Numbered from the stretch's first letter, positions 31,653-42,103 are shown. The stretch: 64,000 nucleotides of DNA from Piezodorus guildinii (GCA_023052935.1 CM041293.1:172413600-172477599), one strand, 5' to 3'. The notes: generated from the sequence alone by a model not told the origin. A program made the numbers and translations.

Positions 31653-31767
31653 GACTTGATGTAAATCAAATGGCAGTGTAAGGAAGTGCACGGTCTGTGG
31701 ATGTTGCATTATTTGTTTGCTATATCAAATTAAAAATATTTAATTATTGGACTCTCACTCCTTCTAT

Positions 31768-31806
31768 CAACCTGAAGAAGGCTTACAATTTAGGCCGAAA
31801 CGTCGG
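31768..31806 (+). ncRNA. Hammerhead-ribozyme-like motif
   Basis: CAACCTGAAGAAGGCTTACA, then ATTTAGGCCGAAACGTCGGC. CTGAAGA fits the CUGANGA box, GGC/GCC closes helix II around a TTACAATTTAG loop, and GAAAC follows directly. Downstream CGTCGGC may form helix III with upstream sequence. Order and spacing agree with the catalytic core; helix I/III pairing and the NUH cleavage site are not established. Confidence 0.5.
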
Positions 31807-32165
31807 CACCATTAGATTAAGTTTATACTTGATTGTCTGTTTATTTGACTGCACTCTCAACTAACTTCTCTCATGAAATATTATTATATTATCTAAATCG
31901 AAATATTATTTAACGTAACTAGATTACCACAAAAAAAAAAAAAGGAGGACATTTTTTAATATACCAACTGTCTTCTCGTAACCAACTCGAGAAGGTAAGT
32001 TGTGCACAAAAAGGACAATTTTTCCTATTAGTAGGAATTAATAAAATACAATTAATTACTTCATTATCAATTTAAAAAAATGAAAATTCCTATGATTTGA
32101 ATTTAGAGATGTAATGTAAAATTAAATTGACTGAACCAAAATACCCTTAGAAATATTACAATAAC

Positions 32166-32167
<2 letters not shown>

Positions 32168-32216
<49 letters not shown>
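32168..32216. repeat. (TA)n microsatellite
   Basis: About 48 bp of uninterrupted TA. Confidence 0.98.
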
Positions 32217-32217
<1 letters not shown>

Positions 32218-32474
32218 GAATATTAATAAAGTGCAAACATACTTACGTTTGAGAATAAGGAAAATTTAAATCGATAGACATGAGATGTTATAAATCACCC
32301 ACCTGCAAGAAAAAAAAAAATCAATAAAATTTTGAAATTAAATGCATAATGATAATAAGAATAATGATAATAATTATTTTTTCAGAGTCAATCAAGTCTC
32401 TATAAAATAATATTACAATAATTTAAAGTTAGAGTCTAAAAGTAAGCGACTAATATATAATATTACAAAAAAAA

Positions 32475-32622
32475 AAAATCACGGCATGGCGAAAAATATT
32501 ACTATTAAGCGTCTTAACAACTAATAATAAAACGATCAAGCACTCAGAAACTTTTGGCTTGATTTTCGTCCCCCTAAATTGGTGAATTTGCCGTGTGTGT
32601 AGCGGTCAAAATGACTATAAAA
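32475..32622 (-). mobile_element. piggyBac-like non-autonomous element, internal fragment
   Basis: CACGGCATGGCGAAAAATAT, TAAGCGTCTTAACAACTAAT and CCCCCTAAATTGGTGAATTT are the reverse complement of 42360-42500 (TTTAGGAGGACAAAAG, TTGGCAAGACCCTTAA, CCCGCCATAACGTG). Truncated at both ends. Confidence 0.6.
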
Positions 32623-33379
32623 AACAGCGCAAATATTATCAACAATATTTCTTTTTGTTCATTATTAAAACATAAAATATGAGCAAATACATCGGTTTAA
32701 AAAAAAAAAAATTCTTGAGCTAAATCAGACGAATACACCAAACAGCACTATTTAATAAATTCATTTTTCTTTAAATATTTCTATTAATGCCCCATCACAT
32801 AAAATTATAAATTTTTATCACCTTATATCAGACCGGATTTCCCATCGGAATTCAGGACTTTTTTTTTTAATCACGTTTCGCAATGACATCACACTCCCAA
32901 AATAACCGGGCAAACATTTTCGTTGATTGAGTAAGGCCCGGACGGTGTTCCTCAATATACATATATACCTCCATCACCACAACAGACATATATTTCTTCC
33001 ATTCGACCCAGTTACACTGCACAAGGTCCCATCTACTCTTGACCCTGCTACACGGTCTGCCATGTCTCCTCTCCAGGTATTAGGAAATTCGCTATTAAAG
33101 TCGCCTACTACACCCCCGAAATGATGTTGAACACAATTAGCATCCCGAAGGCTTCCTACGCGGCGGTGGATTTCGAAAGACTTTCGACTACCCTTGGCAC
33201 GCTAGGAGAGATATATGTCTCGCAGCTCGACCTTATGGAGATGTATATATTCATTAGGTAAATTAGTCACCAATCACAACACCTCCACTTTTTTTTTTCT
33301 TTCTTTGTAATGTCTTGTTTGGCCTATTGACCTATTTAGCTAAAAATAGTTTTAAAAAAAATTTGTTACCACAAATCAA
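32623..33379. other. Intergenic stretch with one unusual short ORF
   Basis: AT-rich except for 33000-33240. Nothing else than the short frame at 33121-33261 stands out. A T-run lies at 33290-33299. Confidence 0.4.
33121..33261 (+). other. Short ORF of 46 codons with GC-rich codon use (unproven)
   Basis: The frame MMLNTISIPKASYAAVDFER, then LSTTLGTLGEIYVSQLDLME, uses many codons with G or C in third position, unlike the AT-rich surroundings. It overlaps the stop of an upstream frame by ATGA. I do not recognise the protein; it may be a fragment of a retroelement gag-like or other ORF, or chance. No splice sites or homologous copy in this window. Confidence 0.2.
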
Positions 33380-34152
33380 CTTAGGAAAAAAAAATCTGGT
33401 GCGGCAATAAACGACTTTCACTTACCTTCGTTTTAAAAATCTATTAAAAAAATTTCAAATACAGTTATAGATAAAAATTAGAGGAAATATTAAAGAATTA
33501 ATTAAAGTGAATTTCTATAGAAACAAAATCTATCATATTCTATTTAAATCATATTCTATAAAAATCTATGATATTATTATCTAAAATCTTTAGCTTTCCA
33601 ACGGTATATTACACATGTATATTACTTTTCTTATGTTCAAAAAGAAAAAATTGCATTAAAAAAATATTATTTCAGCTTTTTCCTTTAGTTGGGTATCGAA
33701 TTCATTAAATTTATATATTTACTTGTTTTTCATCAGTGGTTACAAGATAATCTAGTTATTTTTATAGAATCTACAAAATTAAAGGTACTTTAGAGGAAGA
33801 AAATTAAAAATATCGGCATTTAAACCCTGTAAGACTATTTTAATCAGGATAAAACCTACATGATATTTAAGTCCATTAGATTTTACATCGATACATCGAC
33901 TTTGATCAAAATCGTTTGAGCCGTTTTTGAGAAAATCGTAAAAAGGTGCGAAATGAATGGTATAAAGTGGCTCTTCTGTTAAGCTGATTTTGATGAAAAA
34001 GGTTAATATTGTCTCGGGCTCTCTTGTTACTTTCTCTTGTTGTTTGGTCTCTAGTTAGTTCTCTTAAATATGAAATTTCAGTTTCACAGGACTTTTCGTT
34101 TCCGCCCACGGACACAGACCTGTTCGCGGGAGTTAGTTATTTTGACTCATTG
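33380..34152 (-). mobile_element. Family R copy F, hairpin end replaced by a SINE-1 fragment
   Basis: The left end ATCTGGTGCGGCAATAAACG and the body match minus-strand R copies. It ends at TTGGACCACATAACAAACTA and passes into SINE-1, at the same base as copy C (GGGACCATATAACAAACAAA). A tandem ATCATATTCTATTTAAATC-type duplication occurs near 33530. Confidence 0.85.
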
Positions 34153-34157
34153 GACCA

Positions 34158-34400
34158 CATAACAAACTAAAACTAGCATAACAGCCTTCTATACCCAAAG
34201 TCGCAAGTTCAAACCCGGCCAATCGCCCCAGAATTTTTTAAAGGGAGTAAAAATTTTATATCCTTCGGAGGTGTAGTAATATAGTGGTACTAAGCATGTG
34301 GGATATCAGATACTCATTAAAGATTTGTCCTTTACTCATTAAAGATTTTAAGATTTGTCCTTGGTACACCGAAGAGGTCTCATGTGACCCATTAATACAA
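34158..34400 (+). mobile_element. SINE-1, head fused to R, interrupted by CR1-like LINE
   Basis: CTAGCATAACAGCCTTCTAT, AAGTTCAAACCCGGCCAATC and CATTAAAGATTTGTCC follow SINE-1. The SINE stops at 34340-34380 in a short local duplication of CATTAAAGATTT and resumes at 35018 with AAAGATCTCTGTCC and AACCTGGATACGCAAAATTT after a LINE insertion. Confidence 0.75.
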
Positions 34401-35015
34401 TGAGTTAAAGTGGCTCCATCCTTCTATCCGAAGACAATATTTCCTAGGATCATATCTTTACCAAACAATCAACTCCCAGCTACCTCCATATATCCACAGA
34501 CTTCTGCAATTTAAATCGTCAGTCCACTCCCTCCAAACAAGATCGCGCCATTCCGACCTTTATATTCCTACCCATAGAACTACAACTTTTCATCATTCCT
34601 TTATTGTCCGCTCCACTACTCTATGGAATTCCTTACCTACTCATATCCGCCATGCTTCTTCTCTGCCATCATTCAAGTCCCAGCTATTTCAGTACCTACT
34701 GTCATCCCAAACAGACGCTCAATAAGATATTTCAAATCAAAAAGAAAATTTGTTATTTATTATTATTATTTTTATATGGATCAATTATGAATCAATTTTT
34801 AGTTTAATCAAGTTTAGTTTTGTTTAACGCACCAGAAGTTATTATTTATTTACTTTACTCTATTGTTTTATTATATCCTTTCTTTTCTTTATGTAACGTT
34901 GTGAATGAAAAATAATTATATTCCTTTGGTCTAGTAGCCAGACACATTATATATATCTTAATTGTACATATGAATTGCTCTTAAGGGACCTCGTCCCAGA
35001 ATAAATATCTTTTTT
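34395..35015 (+). pseudogene. CR1-like LINE ORF2 carboxy end with 3' UTR, inserted in SINE-1
   Basis: One plus-strand frame gives KWLHPSIRRQYFLGSYLYQT, PPYIHRLLQF, RHSDLYIPTHRTTTFHHSFI and VRSTTLWNSLPTHIRHASSL, then PSFKSQLFQYLLS before a stop. The 'RT..FHHSF.VR...LWNSLP..IR...SL..FK..L..YL' pattern is the carboxy end of CR1/L2-type LINEs. The 3' UTR ends TTAAGGGACCTCGTCCCAGA then ATAAATA. Only the last 120 or so codons are present; the frame itself is intact. The 67-codon frame at 34604 is in another register and is not real. Confidence 0.8.
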
Positions 35016-35017
35016 TA

Positions 35018-35108
35018 TTCTATTCTAAAAGATCTCTGTCCAAATTAAACCTGGATACGCAAAATTTTCGATCAGCCACAGTAGCAGAAAGTGAAGTTGA
35101 ATAATGAA
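35018..35108 (+). mobile_element. SINE-1 3' part (continuation)
   Basis: CCTGGATACGCAAAATTTTC, GATCAGCCACAGTAGCAG and AAAGTGAAGTTGAATAATGA correspond to the SINE-1 3' half (AACCTGGATAGGCAAAATTT, GATTAGCCATAGTAGCATAA, AAGTGACGTTAAATAA). Confidence 0.75.
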
Positions 35109-35774
35109 GACGATTAGTTAAATTGACCATAATCTCGTCAAAATGCCTCTTAGTACCTTATGGATATCAACGTCTTAATTATTTATAAGAAATACCTAGA
35201 GTATGTAAAAGAAGAAAATAAATTAATAAAACCTTATTACATAGGATTATTTAATATATAAGGACTGAAAATTGAAGTCAACGTAAATAATTTAAAGTAC
35301 AATGTACAATACGAATTCTGATAAGTTTTCAAAAATAGATCAAAAAACAATAAATAATAGATCGATAACTTGCCAAATGCAACTTTAAAAAGAAAATAAA
35401 TAGTAAGAAAATACTGGAAGGGGTGATACATATCAGAACTAGCCAGGGGACAATAAATATAAATATATATAAAATAAAAGAGGACTATACATTTCTCCTC
35501 TCGGTGAGTTTGATTTATATAGCGATGGGACCCGACCGAGGTTATGCAGTCCTTGGGGTACACCCACGCCACGGACCATTGTCCTCAACTCTCTGTCTTC
35601 CTACATCTCTCTCAGGATATTGTAGATGAATATTATACAATGGCTAGAGTATAATAACTTATCGTATAATATGAGGATAATAAACAGTAAAACATCTCCA
35701 GGGAGGAGATCAATGAGGTATAAACTAATGGCACTAGTTTTTGATTTGAAGAAAATGGAAATTCACAACAAAAT
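35109..35774. other. AT-rich stretch with a MITE-U end
   Basis: TTAGTACCTTATGGATATCA then ACGTCTTAATTATTTATA at 35155-35192 is a solitary right inverted repeat of MITE-U. 35520-35630 is less AT-rich and unassigned. No gene. Confidence 0.45.
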
Positions 35775-35937
35775 GTTTGTGTGGGCTACACACGACTTTC
35801 ACTTACCTCGTTAGTCAAAAGCAACTTAAGAACGAATAGATAAAGTTAAAGTCGATTTTTGTTTTTAATTATGTTGTTTCGTGCGAAACATATCAGTAAT
35901 AAGTTTATGCCTTATTTGTCACTTTACATAACCTTCC

Positions 35938-36334
35938 ACAATTGAGACGTTGATTTCCAAAAGGTACTATATCCATTTTCGGGAATTTTACAGGAAGCGC
36001 CAAAATCTCTCATTATTTTATTATTAAACCATTTAATTTGATTCTTTTCGCATCAAAATCTAGAATTATTTCTTTACTATATTAATAAAGCCATATTAAA
36101 GTTATGAAATGCAATATTCTGGTATGATTTGGAATGAAACTAAATGTGTAATTAGTATTTTTTTAAATTAATAGCATTTCTAAATCACGTTATTAAAGGA
36201 CATGAATGTTCATTAGATACAACCAAATTTAAGATTTAAATAAAACTAAATGAGGAGAAAATAAATATGTAAAAATATCAATTCCATAAAAAATGTTTTT
36301 TAGTACCTTTTGGAAATCAACGTCTCAATTTTGT
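35938..36334. mobile_element. MITE-U, complete, with 32-34 bp terminal inverted repeats
   Basis: ACAATTGAGACGTTGATTTC, CAAAAGGTACTA at 35938-35969 is the inverse of TAGTACCTTTTGGAAATCAA, CGTCTCAATTTTGT at 36301-36334. The 397-bp body has no ORF. Related ends lie at 28445 and 35155. Class II non-autonomous element by structure; superfamily unknown. Confidence 0.85.
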
Positions 36335-36378
36335 ATATAAGATAGCGTACTTTCTCAACCCTTTAGCTTTTCATATAG

Positions 36379-36383
<5 letters not shown>

Positions 36384-36452
<69 letters not shown>
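36384..36452. repeat. (TA)n microsatellite
   Basis: Nearly 70 bp of TA dinucleotides inside family R copy G, at the place where other copies have TATATCATACATGTATATTA. Confidence 0.97.
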
Positions 36453-36454
<2 letters not shown>

Positions 36455-36850
36455 CTTTGGTTGGGAATAAAAATGTTTCAACTTGTATATTAATACGTTT
36501 TTGACAATGGTAATAAAATTATATGGTTAATATTTCTGAAAGTTAAACTGTACTTTAGAGAAGGGTATTTAAAAATTCGGCATTTATGCCCTGTCAGACT
36601 ATTTCAAACAGAATAAAACGTACATGAAATTAAAACCCACTCAATTTTACACCGATATAGTTAGTTTAGTCAAACTCTTTAAAGCCGTTTTTGAGAAAAT
36701 CGTAAAAGGTGCGAAATGCATGGGATGAATTGGCTTTTCTGGTTCTCTGATTTTAAGGAAGTTGGTGTAACATCTGAAGCTATTCATATCTAAAATATGA
36801 AAATTCAGTTTTGGAAAACCCCTGAATTCAGAGGATTCCCAACTGTTGAA

Positions 36851-37823
36851 ATTTTTTTTTTTAGACTAGAAACAATTCTTTATTGAGTAATATTACAATC
36901 TGGCCAATTTAGGACATTTTTAATAGTGATAAAGTTAACATTCATACTACATTCAGACGATATATACAAAACAATAAATTTATATAATAATAATACAATA
37001 TACATATATACAAAACAAATTCAATAAAATATATACAAAAGTCACTCATACCTATATACAATTCACAAGCATACAGCACGTGAGTGGAGAATCTAGCCAA
37101 TGCGAAAACTCCAATATACATGTTACAAGAGGTCACGAGGCCACTGCCATTTCAACCTTCTAGGAGGATGGTAAGGATGTGTGGAGCTGGATAAGGATTG
37201 AGCTAGGGGATTAGGGTGATGGATAAGGTTCTGATGAAATTTAGAGAATTTTAATGGTATAAGGTCTAAAATAAATGGAATATTTAGGTCGCGGTGTAAG
37301 GTATGATTGGATACATAATAAGGGGCATTAACTATTGTTCGGAGGACTTTAGATTGGAAGGATTGAATGCGTTTGATGTTAGAAAATTTGGCTGTCCCCC
37401 ACAGTTCAAGTCCGTAGGTCCAGATAGGTTTCAGTACTGTCTTGTATATTAGCAGTTTGTTCTCGATAGATAGTTTAGAAGTTTTGTTCAGTAATCTGTA
37501 TAATTGTCCAAATCGTCGATTAAGTTCTTGTCGTTTAAGTCTAGTATGCGGGTACCAAGTTAGTCTTTTGTCCAGAAGGAAGCCAAGATACCGGACTGTG
37601 TCGGCGAAAGGAAGCGGAATGGAGTTAAAGAGAACTGGAGGGCAGGATTGTCTTCGAAGGGTAAATGTAACATGTTTGCATTTGGATTGATTGACTTTGA
37701 TTCTCCAGTTGTTACACCAGTCTTCAATTTGAGAGGATAGGATAGCTGTGTCATCAGCGTACGTTGCTTGGAAGGTATTAGGGCAAACAGGAATATCAGC
37801 CGTGTATATATTGTAGAGGATAG
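36851..37823 (-). mobile_element. Jockey-like LINE, 5'-truncated, inserted in family R copy G
   Basis: A T-run (reverse A-tail) at about 36852-36862 is followed by a 3' UTR and minus-strand coding sequence. It has NPPRRL-like and NAPYYVSNHTLHR-like blocks, IWTYGLELWGTAKFSNIKRI, LLDKRLTWYPHTRLKRQEL and NTVHGYISGSSLLD-like thumb sequence, up to ILYNIYTADIPV at 37800-37823. GTTGAA flanks both sides (36845-36850, 37824-37829), a short target duplication. Stops and frameshifts are present. Confidence 0.8.
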
Positions 37824-37895
37824 GTTGAATTAGTATTCGAAAATTTTCACGATCGCAATACTTTTCATACCTATATATTTCATATATAGGTAAAT

Positions 37896-38307
37896 AAAAT
37901 TAAAAAATTTTAACTAAAAAAAAAAAAATAAAAAAAAAATACGAATTTACAAATACTTGTTGGTTTCATATTAGGCTTTACTAACCCTTGATGAAATTTC
38001 ATAGAGAATTAAATTCCTAACAAAACAATGAAAGAATCATTAAAAACGGTTGAGAAATAGCGAATACATAGCGTTTTGGAATTAGCTTTTCATATTAGAT
38101 AATTGTTTATAACAACTAAATAAACTATTATACCCTAATATAATTTTTATTTAATACAGAAGGTTATCTAATGTACAAAGTTGTAAAAAGTAACGCAGAA
38201 AGGAAAAATTGACGGAGACTAAAGCGATTATTGTAGTTAATGTATACATTATTATAACAATTAATATAAATTATATTTTCATCGAAATAATATCATAAAT
38301 AAAAAAT
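37896..38307. repeat. Unnamed AT-rich repeat (family V) and spacer
   Basis: AAAGAATCATTAAAAACGGT, TGAGAAATAGCGAA, TTTTCATATTAGATAATTG and AACTATTATACCCTAATATA recur in the same order at about 58410-58620 and 63640-63830. No coding sequence. Confidence 0.55.
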
Positions 38308-39435
38308 CTGGTGCGGACAACACACAACTTTCACTTACCACAGCTGTTACAATTAATTAAAAAACTATTAACTATACGTCAATTTAAAAAATATTTTCAG
38401 TTGATTTTAATAAAACGTAATTTTATTTCCGTTGGAATCATATTATCAAGATTAAATAATGTAACTTTATTGAATTGTTAATAAGTAATAAGTGTATTCC
38501 CTATTCGTCAATTCATATTAACTTTTACATCTTTTTGTATGAGATAATATTTTTTCTAAAATCATTCTTTTTCAAATAATATATTATACGTCTATAATAA
38601 TATACCATTTGAAAAAGAATTATACGTCTATATTACAGCCTCCCATGCCAAAGGTCCCGGGTTCAAACCCGCAGGGAGCCCTAGGATTTTTTAATGGGAG
38701 TAAAAAATCCTTAGTCATGCCGTCCTTCGGAGGGGACGTTAAAAGGTGGTCCCGAGCCTGTGCGATGTCAGGTACTCGTTAAAGATCCCTATCCTAATAA
38801 AACCTGGATAGGCAAAATTTAGGGCTCCCACTGTAGCATCGTCTGATTAGCCATAGTAGCATAAAGTGACGTTAAATAAATAAAGAAATAAACGTCTATA
38901 TTACTGTTCTTATTATCAAAAAAAAAAAAAAATTACATAAAAAAACAGTTTTGCTCTTTTATCCTTTCGTTATTCATCAAATTTAGCCGTCCTTTATCAA
39001 CGTCATTAAGATGATATGGTTAATCTTTTGGAATGTACGAAATTAAAGATAGTTTAGAAGGAGAAATTTAAAACATCGGCATTTAAGCCCTGTCAGACTA
39101 TTTCAATCAAAATGAAACCTACATGATATTAAAGCCAACTAGATTTTACATTGATATAGCGAGTTTAATCAAAATCGTAAGAGCCGTTTTTGAGAAAATC
39201 GTAAGAAGGTGCAAAAGTGGCACTTCAGGTAAGCCGATTTTGATGAAAAAGTTGCTGTAACATCTCGAAGGTATAGTTGTCAGAAATATGATAATTTCAT
39301 TATCACACTCTTTTTCGTTTTCTTGCTGGACTTACCACAAACACATAGACACACAGACCTTTCGGAAAAATTCGAAGATTTTCACGATCGCAATACTTTT
39401 CCTTACAATATATTTTATAGATAGGTAAGTGAAAG
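38308..39435 (-). mobile_element. Family R copy H, interrupted by SINE-1
   Basis: Left end ATCTGGTGCGGACAACACAC; right end TTTTCACGATCGCAATACTT then AATATATTTTATAGATAGGT and AAGTGAAAGT. The terminal palindrome is mutated. The SINE at 38637-38891 splits it with a perfect duplication. Confidence 0.85.
38637..38891 (+). mobile_element. SINE-1, 5'-truncated, 13-bp target duplication, nested in R
   Basis: ACGTCTATATTAC occurs at 38624-38636 and 38892-38904. The SINE starts at AGCCTCCCATGCCAAAGGTC, with B-box block CCCGGGTTCAAACCC, then CTAGGATTTTTTAATGGGAG, CCGTCCTTCGGAGGGGACGT, CCTGGATAGGCAAAATTTAG and an AAATAAATAAAG tail. The lost first 25-30 bp include the A-box area. Confidence 0.92.
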
Positions 39436-39819
39436 TAATTATAAGTATTGTATGATATTTTCATCATTAAATTTATTTATTTATTATTCAACATTTCCAG
39501 ATGGGATCTAAGTTAAAGTTAGTTAGTGTTGTGCGCACTAGTTTTTTTTTAAAACTCTTTAATGGTTCCTAATGATTTGACAAAAAAAAAACCAAAAAAA
39601 AAACAGTATCCAAACAAGAGCATTAGATAGGATGACTAAATAGCCGAGTTGTTTTCCAGATTTGGTAGGAAAGCGGGGAGAAGGACCGAGGAAACGAAAT
39701 GCTTAGATTTATCCAATTATTCCGGAAGAGTTTCCTGGATCGGGTTTCTAATTCGAAGGAGTTCTATCCCACGCTATCGGCAGTCTTTCATCCAACAATA
39801 TCACAGAATTTGTTGAGTA
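39436..39819. other. Unassigned stretch
   Basis: 39640-39810 is less AT-rich, with no domain-bearing frame or named repeat. Confidence 0.4.
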
Positions 39820-39942
39820 ACTAAAGGATAAAAGAGCAAAACTATTTTTAAAATTAAATTTTTCATTTTTGACAAAAAGAACAGTAATATAGACGAATAA
39901 TAAAGACGTATAATATACCGTTGGGAAAAGAATATACCGAGC
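39820..39942 (+). mobile_element. Family R internal fragment
   Basis: CTAAAGGATAAAAGAGCAAA, ACAGTAATATAGACG and ATAATATACCGTTGGGAAAA match the centre of plus-strand R copies. It is cut where a piggyBac-like fragment begins. Confidence 0.6.
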
Positions 39943-39944
39943 GG

Positions 39945-40568
39945 AAAAAACATAAAATTTATCTAAAATCTAAAACTTCCCTACATTTTACTTTTGAAGC
40001 CCCAGAATATGGGACAAATAATACAAAAAATATAATTATTGCACGGAATTGCTAAAACCTGCTAATAGATGCATTTTATACGATTTAGGAAATTCTTGAA
40101 ATTATAGATTGAAAAACTTTTGATTCGGAGTGTTGTGTCTGAAAACATTATGCATCACCCAAAACGAAAAAAAATAGCGAAAATTCTTTGTAATATCTAA
40201 ATACTAGAAAGATTGGTAAAAAGACAAAAAAATCCTTGGGGTAACATGGGGGTTATATAGTTTTTTTGTTATTAAATAAGGGCATATATCTACAAATCGC
40301 TAAATTAACTCTACAGGTGAGATTGTAATGTATATTCAATAACGAGTTTGGAAATATTATGTCTTACCTGTCTCAGCAATGTCCATTGTTAAATAAAAGC
40401 AAAAAGACTTTGTTCTGAAGACACCTTGAACACAATAAATGCCCATCTAATAAAGATAATCCCACTGCCGGTTATTAGGCACTTGTATGAACAGGAATGA
40501 TTCCCTCATTTACTACTTATTTCTAAACACGGTATGGCGGGAAATATTAGTATTAAGGGTCTTGCCCA
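39945..40568 (-). mobile_element. piggyBac-like element, internal part, inverted relative to 42.1-43.2 kb
   Basis: About 620 bp here are the reverse complement of about 42455-43065. Shared markers are TTTGATTCGGAGTGTTGTGT, TTGGGGTAACATGGGGGTTA, CAATAACGAGTTTGGAAATA, TCTTACCTGTCTCAGCAATG and CTGCCGGTTATTAGGCACTT. Neither terminal inverted repeat is present. The two arms are separated by about 1.9 kb. Confidence 0.85.
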
Positions 40569-40815
40569 CTGTGCGGCGGTCGTGAATAAGTGGTTAAATC
40601 AAAATCTTTTATTTTACAGGTAAGCGAATTAAACTTTACATAATACTCAAAATAGAGTTATAACATACAGCTTTCTTTCCACCTGAAATTTCTTCCACCA
40701 AGAAATTTCTTTAACCAATTCAACACGACGTGGGAGAAGGCCAGAGGGAGCGATACGTAGAGTTAACTCATTACTGATATAACTCGAATTATCCAGTTTT
40801 TCACGACCGCCACAG
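40569..40815. mobile_element. MITE-G copy 3 (inverted relative to copies 1 and 2)
   Basis: CTGTGCGGCGGTCGTGAATA at the left (one extra C) and TTTTTCACGACCGCCACAG at the right. The body is the reverse of 29412-29653 (AAGTGGTTAAATCAAAATCT, CTTCCACCAAGAAATTTCTT). Flanks do not show a clean duplication; the left side abuts the piggyBac-like fragment. Confidence 0.88.
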
Positions 40816-42103
40816 ATATGTTTTTAAAAATTTTTCTTTTTCCAACGGTATTTCATACATCTAGCGACGTAGTTCGCTCGTATAACGCTTTATTTAGACG
40901 TCTACAACTGATACGTCAGAGCATATGTTAAGTTCATCGATATAAACACAAACAAGATACTATAAATAAGATAAGTTATAAACAAGATGCTAAAAGGTGT
41001 TATTACTACGACAACACCCTTGGTAAAAATTTATTCAAATATATTCCGGCAATGAAGGCGAATGAAGCGAGTGGCGGAAGCTGTAAGATATTTTCATCAT
41101 GACTCCATCCAGAAGGCACTGTAATGAGATAATAATATACAGGAGCCACTTCCGTGGGTTCCATAGCCATCCATGATCGCTTATTAATCTATATCTATGG
41201 AAATAAATAAATTTAAAACCAGTCACATGGTAAACATTTTAGTTTATTTGAATATAATACTCCTATCCACAGAGGTCATCAGCGATGACCCTAAAAAAAT
41301 TGATAAAAGAAGATGTCAACCATTTCATTATTCTTTGGAATAATTAAAATGTGTTTGGACACCCCAAGACATTTATGAGCCTCTGAATATTTGAGACAGA
41401 GGAGTTTATTATTTCGAAACTGGTAATTTGGAACACCACAAGAATAACAGCTGACAACTAGAGTATTTGACGAAAAACATAATATATTTTTTATTAAAGG
41501 TGACATTAATTTGAAAGAAACAGATCTTAGTTCATAAACCTATATAATTTACCAGAGGTAAAATAACTTTTTTCAAAACTTATAGAATAAAAAAGGTTTA
41601 GATTTCGAAAAAATAAAATCCTGGCGCGAAGAACACACAACTTCATTTAATTATTGCATACTTCTTTTGAAGATTGTACCTACTAATAGCTTTTCCGAAA
41701 TACATAAATACTGCCAAACATTCTTACATCATTACGTACATGGTTAATCCCACTTCTTATTTATAATTAATTTAAGAAGTTCGATTTTTTGTCCAAGAGA
41801 AATCTTAATCAATAAATGTATATAACTTACAAAAAGTGTTGTGAATAGCCAAGGAAGGCTCTATTAGGAATTACCCCCAAGACAAATAAATTGATTTTAA
41901 GGAAAAATTTCTTTTCAATTTAATAATAAACATAAATTATTAAGCACAACATTCAATTAAGTTTTTATGCCGTGTATGCTAGTTTAGAAGGCATAGTGAT
42001 AACATTTCCATAGGTTCTTATATTACTTAGTACAGTAGCCATGAAATAAATAGTAAGAGGATGTATTGTAAAGTCGAAAAAAAAAAAAAAAAAAAAAAAA
42101 AAT
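40816..42103. other. AT-rich intergenic stretch, no gene
   Basis: Contains small family R traces: TTTTTCCAACGGTATTTCAT at 40847 and AATCCTGGCGCGAAGAACAC at 41618, the latter an R left end. A-run at 42079-42101. The two minus-strand frames (41035-41226, 41291-41506) have no recognisable domain. Confidence 0.5.

Larger units (their letters stand above)
31653..32474. other. AT-rich stretch with Penelope-like end and TA microsatellite
   Basis: Apart from the features listed separately at 31768-31806 and 32168-32216 there is no gene. Several A-runs occur (31931-31943, 32311-32320). Confidence 0.45.
35775..37895 (-). mobile_element. Family R copy G, split by MITE-U, (TA)n and a Jockey LINE
   Basis: The left end GTGTGGGCTACACACGACTT then TCACTTACCTCG is R. 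R resumes after MITE-U at 36335 with ATATAAGATA and TTTAGCTTTTCATATAG, runs through GCCCTGTCAGACTATTTCAA to GTTGAAA at 36850, and resumes at 37824 with TATTCGAAAATTTTCACGAT. It ends near 37895 (ATATATTTCATATATAGGTA). Three separate insertions or expansions sit within one R copy. Confidence 0.75.

Noticed and set aside
34604..34807. 67-codon frame MSAPLLYGIPYLL... as a small membrane protein
   Set aside because: It is an alternative register of the CR1-like carboxy end, whose correct frame reads VRSTTLWNSLPTHIR.
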